A stretch of DNA of 64,000 bases from the NCBI RefSeq assembly GCF_014837245.1, contig NZ_JACYFU010000001.1, positions 248,001 to 312,000 of the forward strand, read 5' to 3'. The notes beneath the pieces were generated by a model. That model ran no database searches. It was not told where the DNA came from and saw only the letters and a program-made list of their open reading frames with translations. The translations under genes and the position numbers were made by a program. The stretch comes from Devosia oryzisoli. Lineage in GTDB: Bacteria > Pseudomonadota > Alphaproteobacteria > Rhizobiales > Devosiaceae. Numbering within the stretch: position 1 is the first letter of the stretch; every line of letters starts with the position of its first letter. Shown here in pieces: positions 33,621 through 40,707 of this stretch.

Positions 33621-35636
33621 ATGAATCCCGAATTGGTCCCCCAGGGGGGACGCACCGATCAGCTTGGCGCGACCGTGACGCCCGAGGGGGTCAATTTCGC
33701 TGTCTACTCCGAAAGCGCTTCGGTCATCTGGGTCTGCATCTTCGATGAGCAGGACGAGGAGATCGGGCGCTTCGAACTGGACGTTCACCAGGACAACATC
33801 CACGCTGGCCTAATCGCCAACGTCACGACTGGTGCGCGTTACGGACTGCGCGCCGACGGACCCTATGATCCCGACCAGGGGTATTTCTTCGATCCGAACA
33901 AGCTGCTGGTGGACCCTTACGCCAAGTGGCTGGACCGGGTGTTCGTGCGCTCGCCGCGGCTGCGTCTCGGACGCGAAGAGGCGGTGGACACGGCACCCCT
34001 GGTGCCCAAGGCCATCGTCATGGGCGAGCGCAACAAGCTGGCCAAGCCGCGCCGCAAGGCGCCGAGCCTCTTCTACGAGCTCAATGTGCGTGGGTTCACC
34101 ATGCGCCACCCCGGCGTGCAGGGGCCGCTTCGCGGCACCATCGCCGCCCTGACGACGCGGCGCGTCATCGACCACTTCAAGCATCTCGGCGTGGATACCA
34201 TCCAGTTGATGCCGACGGCGGCCTGGATCGACGAAGGGCACCTGCCGGCGCTCGGATTGACCAATGCCTGGGGCTACAATCCGCTGGCCTATTTCGCCGT
34301 CGATCCCCGCCTCGCCCCGCGCGGCCCGCAGGAAATGCGGGTGATGACCGACGCCTATCGCAAGGCCGGCATCTCGGTGATCCTCGACGTCGTCTACAAC
34401 CACACCGGCGAAGGCGATCAGCAGGGCCCGATCCTCTCGATGATGGGGCTCGATCCGCAGACCTATTATCGTTGGGTGGACGTGGACGGGAAGAAGTACC
34501 TCGTCAACGACACCGGCACTGGCAACACGCTGCGCTGCGACCACCCGGCCGTGCAGCGGCTGGTGATCGACAGCCTGCGCTACTGGATCGAGGAGATGGG
34601 TGTCTCCGGTTTCCGTTTCGATCTTGGTACCGTGCTGGGACGCGATCCGGGTTTCAACCCGGAAGCCGAGATGCTCAAGAAGATCAAGGCCGATCCGGTG
34701 CTGAAACAGTCGATCCTGGTCGCCGAGCCCTGGGATCCGGGTCCGGGCGGCTATGGCCTCGGGCAGTTCGGCAAGGAGTTCCAGGAGCACAACGACACGT
34801 TCCGCGACGAAGTGCGGGCTTTCTGGCGTGGCGAGCCAAGCAAGATTGGCGCGCTGGCCGGCAAGGTCGCCGGATCGGCCGAAATCTTCGATGTCGAGGG
34901 CCGCAAGCCCAGCAATGGCGTCAACATGCTGGCCGTCCATGATGGCTTCACGCTGCGCGACCTCGTCAGCTATGGCGACAAGCACAACGAGGCCAATGGC
35001 GAGGAAAACCGGGACGGGCACAACAACAACCAATCCTGGAACTGCGGTTTCGAAGGCGAGACCGATGACGAGGGCGTCGTCGTCGCGCGCAAGCGCGATG
35101 TCCGGGCGCTCCTGGCGACGCTATTCTTCTCCCGCGGCACCCCGCTGATCCAGCAGGGCGACGAGATGTATCGCACCCAGCAGGGTAACAACAACGCCTA
35201 TGCGCAGGATAACGAAATCACCTGGGTCGACTGGGAAGGCGCCGACGGCGCGCTGGTGGACTATGTGGCGGCGCTCAAGAGTTTCCGGCAACAGCACCTT
35301 GCGCTGACGCATGACCGGTTCTTCACCGGCCAGGAACGCCATGGGGTTCGCGACATCGAGTGGTTGCACCCGGACGGGCGCGAAATGAACGAGGGCGACT
35401 GGGGCGATCCCGGCGCGTCAGTGCTCGGCATGCATCTGCGTGACAAGGGTGACGAGGTGCTGGTGTGGTTCAACCGCCGCATCGAACCGGTCGTGGCGCA
35501 CCTGCCGGAGGGCGAGTGGGTCGTGGGCATGCAGTCCGATGCTTCGGTGGAGGTGCCGTTCACGGAAGGGACCGCAACGTTGCCGCCTCGATCCGTGGTG
35601 GCGTTGATCCGCCCGCCAGCCACTGACAGCGTCTGA
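33621..35636 (+). CDS. glgX: Glycogen debranching enzyme
   Basis: This 671-residue GH13 isoamylase-type enzyme removes alpha-1,6 branches from phosphorylase-limit glycogen. It has an N-terminal CBM48-like region (VTPEGVNFAVYSESASVIW), then barrel motifs VVYNHTGEGDQQGP, VSGFRFDLGTVLGRDPGF (nucleophile Asp), LVAEPWDPGPGGYGLGQF (acid/base Glu) and LAVHDGFTLRDLVSYGDKHN. It starts 12 bp after pgm and is the last glycogen gene. A strong hairpin follows at 35655. Confidence 0.95.
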   Translation: MNPELVPQGGRTDQLGATVTPEGVNFAVYSESASVIWVCIFDEQDEEIGRFELDVHQDNIHAGLIANVTTGARYGLRADGPYDPDQGYFFDPNKLLVDPYAKWLDRVFVRSPRLRLGREEAVDTAPLVPKAIVMGERNKLAKPRRKAPSLFYELNVRGFTMRHPGVQGPLRGTIAALTTRRVIDHFKHLGVDTIQLMPTAAWIDEGHLPALGLTNAWGYNPLAYFAVDPRLAPRGPQEMRVMTDAYRKAGISVILDVVYNHTGEGDQQGPILSMMGLDPQTYYRWVDVDGKKYLVNDTGTGNTLRCDHPAVQRLVIDSLRYWIEEMGVSGFRFDLGTVLGRDPGFNPEAEMLKKIKADPVLKQSILVAEPWDPGPGGYGLGQFGKEFQEHNDTFRDEVRAFWRGEPSKIGALAGKVAGSAEIFDVEGRKPSNGVNMLAVHDGFTLRDLVSYGDKHNEANGEENRDGHNNNQSWNCGFEGETDDEGVVVARKRDVRALLATLFFSRGTPLIQQGDEMYRTQQGNNNAYAQDNEITWVDWEGADGALVDYVAALKSFRQQHLALTHDRFFTGQERHGVRDIEWLHPDGREMNEGDWGDPGASVLGMHLRDKGDEVLVWFNRRIEPVVAHLPEGEWVVGMQSDASVEVPFTEGTATLPPRSVVALIRPPATDSV

Positions 35637-35654
35637 CACGGCGATGCTGCACAA

Positions 35655-35677
35655 GCGGGCTCCCAAAAGGAGCCCGC
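35655..35677 (+). promoter_or_regulatory. Hairpin covering the ribosome-binding site of the VOC gene
   Basis: GCGGGCTCC (35655-35663) pairs perfectly with GGAGCCCGC (35669-35677) around a CAAAA loop. The AAGGAG Shine-Dalgarno (35667-35672) falls in the loop and right arm, and the ATG is at 35679. There is no T-run, so it is a weak terminator candidate at best. It may hold the start region closed when transcribed from glgX. Confidence 0.5.
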
Positions 35678-35678
35678 C

Positions 35679-36050
35679 ATGCATCTTGCCTCAATCCGCC
35701 TCGTGACCAACCAGATCGATCGTCTGGTCGTCTTCTATACTGTGCTCACCGGCGTGACGCCGAACCAGCCGGCCCCGGTCTTCGCAGAGTTCCGGTTTGG
35801 AGCCGTGGCGCTGGCGATCTCCGATGAGTCCGTCATCAAGCAGTTCAATGCTGGCGCCGTGGTGGCGGGGGCGAACCGGTGCGCGCTTATCGAGTTCGAG
35901 GTCGACGATGTCGAAGCCGTGCTCATGCGCCTGCCGGAACGGACCAAGGTGGTGATGCAGCCCACCACCATGCCCTGGGGCAATCGTTCGCTGCTGATCC
36001 ACGATCCGGACGGCAACGTGATCAATGTGTTCTCGCGCCCACAGGGCTGA
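35679..36050 (+). CDS. VOC (glyoxalase/bleomycin-resistance fold) family protein
   Basis: This 123-residue protein has the paired beta-alpha-beta-beta-beta pattern of the vicinal oxygen chelate superfamily. It begins MHLASIRLVTNQIDRLVVFY and ends WGNRSLLIHDPDGNVINVFS, with the usual metal-site His/Asp-rich strand near the C-terminus. Members include glyoxalase I, dioxygenases and antibiotic-binding proteins; the substrate is unknown. It lies 42 bp after glgX, with its ribosome-binding site within a hairpin. Confidence 0.88.
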   Translation: MHLASIRLVTNQIDRLVVFYTVLTGVTPNQPAPVFAEFRFGAVALAISDESVIKQFNAGAVVAGANRCALIEFEVDDVEAVLMRLPERTKVVMQPTTMPWGNRSLLIHDPDGNVINVFSRPQG

Positions 36051-36063
36051 CGGCTTTGCCGGT

Positions 36064-36513
36064 CTAGAGCACTTCGACCATACCGTGACGCGCGTATAGA
36101 AGACGTGCTGCGGTGTTGCTTTGCCAGACCTTGAGGTCGAGGCAAGATAATCCACGGTCGCGCAAAAGCTGGAACGCGGACAGCAGCAGCCATGATCCGG
36201 CGCCGCGGCCGCGCAGATCGTGCCGGACCACAAGATCCTTGATGAAGCCGCTGGTCCAGCACTGCACGAGGCCAGCGGGCAGGCTATCTTTGTCGACCAG
36301 CGTCAGAACCAGCGCGGGGTCAAACTCTTCATCCTCGACCAGCGGGAAGAACCACTGCTCGAACGGCGCGACGCTGCCGCCGCCGGTGCGGTAGGCGTCC
36401 TCCAGCAGCCGATGGAGCTTCACTGGCTCGACCTGCCAGAGCGCGCGCGGTTCCAGCCCCGGAGGCAGCCGGGGCGTATCGAAAGGCCTCGTCAGGTCGC
36501 GCCTCAGCCGCAT
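36064..36513 (-). CDS. GNAT-family N-acetyltransferase
   Basis: This ~149-residue protein has the GNAT acetyl-CoA binding core DLVVRHDLRGRGAGSWLLLS, matching the V-x-x-x-x-R-G-x-G motif A. Downstream LDLKVWQSNTAARLLYARHG is the usual motif B. The acceptor substrate is unknown. I choose the ATG giving MRLRRDLTRP, with AAGGTG upstream; an in-frame GTG at 36576 would add 21 residues. It is convergent with the VOC gene. Confidence 0.85.
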   Translation of the reverse strand: MRLRRDLTRPFDTPRLPPGLEPRALWQVEPVKLHRLLEDAYRTGGGSVAPFEQWFFPLVEDEEFDPALVLTLVDKDSLPAGLVQCWTSGFIKDLVVRHDLRGRGAGSWLLLSAFQLLRDRGLSCLDLKVWQSNTAARLLYARHGMVEVL

Positions 36514-36649
36514 GAAATCCGGCACCTTTTTCGCATCGCTCTCTATCACGATGACGAAGACGGCGAGGTCCGCCACATCAGGCGAAATGGTTGCCGGAAC
36601 ATTGTCGCCGCTCTCGGACCATCGACATTTTTGCCCATGCCCATTCCCT

Positions 36650-37081
36650 TCAGCTCAGGCGCAGCAGGGAAAGGACGAAGAAACCCAGCCCAAGCAGGAG
36701 GCAGAGGGGCGAATAGACACGGGTGTCGTTGAAGCGGAAGTTCGGCTCCGGCGTGCGCTGCTTCCACCAACCAGAGTAGCCGATAGAGCCGCGCACGACG
36801 AAGATCAGGCCCGCCACGATACCCAGCGCGTTCAGCCCGGCGCCGCCGCTGTCATGGTCCGCCAGCGACAGGGCGAGAACGCCGGCGGCTAGAGCAAGGA
36901 TCGCGACACCGAACGAGGCGTAGCGAGGCGGCATGTGATCGATGCCGCTGGTACCCACGACCGTCTGGGCCAGCAGTTTTTCATCGCGGATGGGCCAGGT
37001 CTTGCCGAAGGACCAGAGCAGGTGGGCCAGCGCGACGGCGAAAAGGGCGATGAACATCAGCGAGGAGATGAACATGCTCAT
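36650..37081 (-). CDS. DUF3995-type integral membrane protein
   Basis: This 143-residue membrane protein has four hydrophobic segments. The features [11 protein letters not shown] near the start, a long central TM pair, a conserved R-x-x-x-x-Y-S-G-W-W-K segment and the final [20 protein letters not shown] fit the uncharacterised DUF3995 family. I start at ATG 37081 ([11 protein letters not shown]), preceded by GAGGATC; the 20 residues upstream in frame are not hydrophobic and look spurious. Function is unknown. Confidence 0.8.
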   Translation of the reverse strand: MSMFISSLMFIALFAVALAHLLWSFGKTWPIRDEKLLAQTVVGTSGIDHMPPRYASFGVAILALAAGVLALSLADHDSGGAGLNALGIVAGLIFVVRGSIGYSGWWKQRTPEPNFRFNDTRVYSPLCLLLGLGFFVLSLLRLS

Positions 37082-37183
37082 GACCGGAAGATCCTCGTAG
37101 GCAGCGTCTCGTGCTTCATTTGCGCGATATCGGCGCAACACGCAACAGAGCCGATGTCGTCGAGCGACGCTCCAAGCTGATGG

Positions 37184-37624
37184 TCAGGGGGTGTTGCTGG
37201 TCTCGGTGCATTCGGCCATAGGTGCCGCGCCTTCATCCTGCATCAGGTCGCGCAGCGTGCCGTCGCCGCCCTTGTTCCACCATTCATAGGGACCGGCCAC
37301 GTAGCGCGCGCCCGAGGCGGAGATGGTGGTGACGAACACATGGTTCTCGCCATCAACCGGCAGGATGGCGAGGAAATTGGGGGCGGCATTGATGTACTGT
37401 ACGGTCAGGCTTGTCTCATCCTTGCACTGGTAAGTGACGACGGTCCGCTCGATATCGCCTGTGCTTTCCAGGGACAGTGTCAGCGCTGCGCTGGCCGTCG
37501 CGGGCGCCGGAGCCACCGGCACGGCAGGGGCATCTTCGGCAGGCGTTGGAGGCTCCTGTGCCATGACGCCGGAAAGGGTCAGGCCCATGGCAGCGCAGGC
37601 GAGCAGTGTGCGGGTCATTCTCAT
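37184..37624 (-). CDS. MliC-like periplasmic lysozyme inhibitor
   Basis: This 146-residue exported protein has a signal peptide ([22 protein letters not shown]), a Pro/Ala-rich linker (residues 24-47) and a C-terminal MliC-type domain. The domain starts [21 protein letters not shown] and ends [21 protein letters not shown]. MliC proteins block C-type lysozyme at the cell envelope. The two domain cysteines (YQC and AEC near the end) could form the family disulfide. No lipobox cysteine is present, so it is probably soluble in the periplasm. Confidence 0.82.
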   Translation of the reverse strand: MRMTRTLLACAAMGLTLSGVMAQEPPTPAEDAPAVPVAPAPATASAALTLSLESTGDIERTVVTYQCKDETSLTVQYINAAPNFLAILPVDGENHVFVTTISASGARYVAGPYEWWNKGGDGTLRDLMQDEGAAPMAECTETSNTP

Positions 37625-37706
37625 GCGGCGGTCCTTGCGTTCTCGATCCCTCTATCGACAGGCACAATGATGGCGTTTGCGAGGTGACGCAACGTGAAGG
37701 CTCCAT

Positions 37707-37820
37707 TCAGGACTCTTCGTATCGCTGCGCCAGATCCTGTACGTCGCTCTCAGAGGCCAGGTGCAGTTCGCGGGCGATCCGCAGCATCGGCTTGACCGCA
37801 AAGAGCGCGATTCCGAGCAC
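37707..37820 (-). CDS. Possible 37-residue membrane micro-protein
   Basis: A short minus-strand frame from GTG gives VLGIALFAVKPMLRIARELH and a polar tail LASESDVQDLAQRYEES. The hydrophobic start and charged helical end look protein-like, while the upstream in-frame extension does not. No clear ribosome-binding site is seen, so this remains tentative. Confidence 0.22.
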   Translation of the reverse strand: MLGIALFAVKPMLRIARELHLASESDVQDLAQRYEES

Positions 37821-37878
37821 AAAGCACCACGTGCCTGCTCGGATATGGGGACAATGACCGGGAGGAGGGGCCTCGCGG

Positions 37879-38280
37879 CTAGTTCTGTTTTGCGCGCAGC
37901 GCGATATACGTTTTGGCGGTGTGGTCGATCGCCTGATCGAGCAATTTTTCGCCAGCGGCGACGTCGGCATCGGCCCGCTGTGTCATGGCGACGACAGACA
38001 TGGCTAGCGCCTGGATGGCATAGGCCTGCTTGTGCCGCCCCGCCTGGTGATGTTCATTGCCCTTCTCGGTAAAGGCCGCGATCAGTTGCCGGTAGGTGTC
38101 GTTGGTAAGGCCCTGCTTGAAGGCGGACCAGCTGGGCTTCTTGTTGGCCAGTGCCAGTTCGCCGGCCATGCTGCCGAGAATGGCCATGGCCTCTCCATCT
38201 TCGCCGCCGGCTTCGTGCAGGTCGCGGATCACGGCTGCGAACCGCTGCTTGAACTCGGCTTCTTTTGTGGGCTGGCTCAT
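37879..38280 (-). CDS. Hypothetical alpha-helical protein
   Basis: This 133-residue cytoplasmic protein starts MSQPTKEAEFKQRFAAVIRD and is almost wholly helical, rich in A, K, Q and E. I chose the ATG at 38280 over an in-frame upstream one because GGTGGCTCCAGAGAAATC upstream of the latter lacks a good site. The segment HQAGRHKQAYAIQALAMSVV may be a TPR-like helix. I do not recognise a family. Confidence 0.6.
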   Translation of the reverse strand: MSQPTKEAEFKQRFAAVIRDLHEAGGEDGEAMAILGSMAGELALANKKPSWSAFKQGLTNDTYRQLIAAFTEKGNEHHQAGRHKQAYAIQALAMSVVAMTQRADADVAAGEKLLDQAIDHTAKTYIALRAKQN

Positions 38281-38835
38281 GGTGGCTCCAGAGAAATCAG
38301 GGGACATGTGCGGCCTTAAACCATTATTCGCCGCCGCAGACCATCGCCCGTAGGCTCCCGCGGTGAAGACGGCCCATCACCTCCTGGCGAAATCCGCGTG
38401 TCATTCGCTCGCCGCCGACCTGCACCAGCCCGGTCTGCCTCGGCTCGAGACAACGGCCATGCCAGCGGCGATATCGATCCACATTTTCCGCGTGGTCTGC
38501 ACCGGGTGACCTTCTGGCGCGGCCTCTGCCTCACAGGTTAACCTATTACGCCCGTCAGGTCGCCAGCACTGTCGATTGGCGCGGCCCAATGGCCCTGCGG
38601 TGGGTGTGGGGAGGCGGATTGTGCGGCACCCCTCCCGAATAGAGCGTACCCAGCTCTGTCCGGGCCCAGCATCGTCACGGACTGAAGGGTCGGTGTCCGT
38701 GGGCACGCCGCATAACGGGTGCGGCGGAAGTAATTGCAATTCTTTCCATCGCCACTTCGATTGCAACGTTTTGCCGTGCCCCCCGTTTTGATGTCGAGCA
38801 AGCGCTCTACCAGCGAAAAAATTCGAGGTTACAAA
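38281..38835. other. Intergenic region with no recognised gene
   Basis: This 555-bp stretch lies between two divergent genes. Long antisense frames through it have random-looking composition. The last ~120 bp become AT-richer, with two TTGCAA-containing stretches (around 38735 and 38762), and probably hold the promoter of the secreted protein gene at 38836. No tRNA, repeat array or terminator was found. Confidence 0.5.
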
Positions 38836-39195
38836 ATGCGTGTTAAATCCGCCCTGACTTCTATTGCACTCGTTGCCGGCCTTTCTTTCTCGGGCCCTGC
38901 TTTTGCTGCCATGATCAATGGTGTTGAAATCCCGGAAGATGAAATGGCCGCTGTTCAGCAGCGTTGCGACGAACTTGTCACCGCTGACAATACCGAGTCT
39001 CTTACGGCCGATAGCTCGACCACGGCCGACGATAACAGCGCCTCCTCCGCCGATAACAACAACGACTCCTCGGCAGATGACGCTGTTGTCGAGACCGCTC
39101 CGGACGTCAACGAAGCCGTCGACGCCACGACCAAGATCGATCTCGAAACGATCACCCTGCAGGCCTGCACCGATGCTGGTCTGGTCACCAAATAA
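38836..39195 (+). CDS. Secreted acidic Ser/Asp/Asn-rich protein
   Basis: This 119-residue protein has a clear signal peptide (MRVKSALTSIALVAGLSFSG to AFA). A short ordered segment with INGVEIPEDEMAAVQQRCDE follows. Then comes a low-complexity acidic stretch of about 45 residues rich in D, S, N, T and A (residues 52-95), and a C-terminal IDLETITLQACTDAGLV. The two cysteines flank the acidic linker and could be disulfide-bonded. GAGGTTACAAA precedes the ATG. I recognise no family. A terminator follows at 39217. Confidence 0.75.
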   Translation: MRVKSALTSIALVAGLSFSGPAFAAMINGVEIPEDEMAAVQQRCDELVTADNTESLTADSSTTADDNSASSADNNNDSSADDAVVETAPDVNEAVDATTKIDLETITLQACTDAGLVTK

Positions 39196-39216
39196 GAGCA
39201 ATCTCCATTTTTCAAA

Positions 39217-39244
39217 GGCGCCCGGTCATCGACCGGGCGTTTTG
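39217..39244 (+). terminator. Intrinsic terminator of the secreted protein gene
   Basis: CGCCCGGTC pairs perfectly with GACCGGGCG around an ATC loop, followed by TTTTGC. It lies 22 bp after the stop of the gene at 38836. Confidence 0.88.
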
Positions 39245-39349
39245 CTGTTAAGCTGCCAGGTGAGGGCCATCAACGCTTCGCAGGAAGCTGACTCATTTCG
39301 ACACTTTTGCGCGGCCCGTTCACAATTTTACAGGCCTGCTGTGACGACT

Positions 39350-39374
39350 GGAACCGGGGGCTTTTTGCTTCGTT
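39350..39374 (+). promoter_or_regulatory. EcfG-type (general stress response) promoter
   Basis: GGAAC at 39350-39354 and CGTT at 39371-39374 are separated by exactly 16 bases, a perfect match to the alphaproteobacterial EcfG consensus. No CDS begins soon after it. The first downstream signal is the terminator ending at 39539, which gives a transcript of about 160 nt. Confidence 0.6.
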
Positions 39375-39380
39375 GACGAG

Positions 39381-39539
39381 GCAAGCCCGGCCGCAGAATG
39401 CACCATCGGCGGTCGGCATAGTCACGACGGAACGCCAACAGAGCCTCCGTCTCGGATCGGAGGATGGCCGCAAAGGTTGACGCTCCTCTGCGGCTTCCCC
39501 GGTGGGGCGCGAAACTTCGGTTTCGCGCCCTGTTTTTTT
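39381..39539 (+). ncRNA. Candidate stress-induced small RNA
   Basis: This proposed ~160-nt transcript runs from about 7 bases after the EcfG-type promoter to the T-run of a strong terminator. Internal pairing is possible (CCTCCG with CGGAGG around 39444-39463), and a C-rich single-stranded-looking stretch, GGCTTCCCCGG, precedes the terminator stem. The context recalls GsrN, an EcfG-driven small RNA of Caulobacter, but I cannot assert homology. The 5' end is inferred from the promoter only. Confidence 0.5.
39505..39539 (+). terminator. Strong intrinsic terminator
   Basis: An 11-bp perfect stem, GGGCGCGAAAC/GTTTCGCGCCC, with a TTCG tetraloop is followed by TGTTTTTTT. No protein gene lies in the 260 bp before it, so it most likely ends a non-coding RNA. 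Confidence 0.92.
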
Positions 39540-39717
39540 GCGCCAAGCAGCATCCTCGGGCCTTCCCGCGCGGCCCTCAAGACTTTTGCTAAAAATCGAG
39601 AGGTGCCGTCAGTAAAACAGACTCTAGCGCAGGTTCCGGTCCGCCCTCAACGGAACATGCTCGCTGCTCTCCCGTAGTCCGATTGCGACTATTCGTCGAT
39701 CGAACAGGAGAAAGATC

Positions 39718-40466
39718 ATGAAGTCCCTTGTTATTTCGGCCTCTGCGGCAATCCTGCTTGCGGGCGTGTCCTTCCCCGCGCAGGCGCAGTCCGTTCTGGG
39801 CGTGGGGGTCCCAAAGGCAGCGATGCCGCCGCCACGCTCGGCTCGGGCGACGCAGGCAATAGCGGCCTCGCCAATGTCGGTGTGGGCGGGGACAACCAGG
39901 TGCTCGATGCTAACATCGGCGGGACTGACAGCAGCATCGCGAACGCAACCGTAGGCTCGGGTGGCGGCAGTGCCGCCGATGCCGATATCGACCTCCTCGG
40001 CGGCGGGGCCAATGCGGACGTGATCGTCGGTGGCGGCGGTTTGGCGGGCGTTACGGTCGGTGTGGGAAGCGGTGGTAGCGGTGGATCTGGTGCAAGCCCG
40101 GCTGGTAATGGATACGGGGCAGGCGGCGGCGTTGCGGCGGTCACCAATGCACGATCTGCGACCGGTGCGCTGCCCGATTGTGACGGGGTATCTGGACAAC
40201 AGGTGCAGGCGCTCCTGTCGTCGACCCAGATCGATGGCCCCTGGCAGCGGGCCAGTAACGTCAGTATCGAGAGGGTGGATGTGTGCCCCGCACTGCGCAT
40301 CCAACTGTCCGCTACGCTCAGCAGCAGTGGGCTGGGCGACCAGTTGCAATCGGCCATTCTGAGCGATCCACTGCTGAGTGCGTCCCTTGCGCGCTCAAGC
40401 TACAGCGCATCGCGTGTTTTCGCCGTCGAGCAGGATGGAAACACCCTCACGGTCTACGTTTACTGA
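39718..40466 (+). pseudogene. Secreted Gly/Ala/Ser-rich protein gene with a frameshift
   Basis: The first frame gives a clean signal peptide (MKSLVISASAAILLAGVSFP to AQAQSVLG). After about base 39805-39817 it becomes implausible and soon stops. From there another forward frame reads GSDAAATLGSGDAGNSGLAN and onward to the stop at 40466, with repeated Gly-rich segments and a C-terminal domain (DGVSGQQVQALLSS to GNTLTVYVY). One missing base in the GTGGGGGTCCCAAAGG stretch would restore a ~249-residue protein. It may be a true mutation, a sequencing/assembly indel in the G-run, or phase variation. The family is not recognised. Confidence 0.7.
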
Positions 40467-40486
40467 ACCCTTCCAGACCATAACTT

Positions 40487-40523
40487 GCGCAGGCTGCACA
40501 TGAATTGTGCAACCTGCGCTTTT
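40487..40523 (+). terminator. Intrinsic terminator
   Basis: GCGCAGGCTGCAC pairs with GTGCAACCTGCGC (one mismatch) around a seven-base loop, followed by TTTTGC. It lies 20 bp past the stop of the frameshifted secreted-protein gene. Confidence 0.8.
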
Positions 40524-40707
40524 GCATGTTCCGTGCGCAAAAACTTCTTGCACGCCGCTTCAACTTGCTTTTTCATTCCGTGCTCGGGCTGCGCCATCCA
40601 TTCGGCGAGACGGTGCGCAGTCCTCGCAATTCCGGGTGTAAGGGCGCTCGGCAGTCTGCTCCGGGCCATCCAAATCAGGGAACGGGGATGGTCCGGAGCG
40701 GCGTCTC

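Larger units (their letters stand above)
39245..39717. other. Intergenic region carrying a candidate small RNA
   Basis: This 473-bp region has no convincing protein frame. It contains an EcfG-type promoter match (39350-39374), a candidate transcript with an internal hairpin (CCTCCG 39444-39449 with CGGAGG 39458-39463) and a very strong terminator (39505-39539). The rest leads to the gene at 39718, whose site AGGAGAAAGATC precedes the ATG. Confidence 0.6.
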
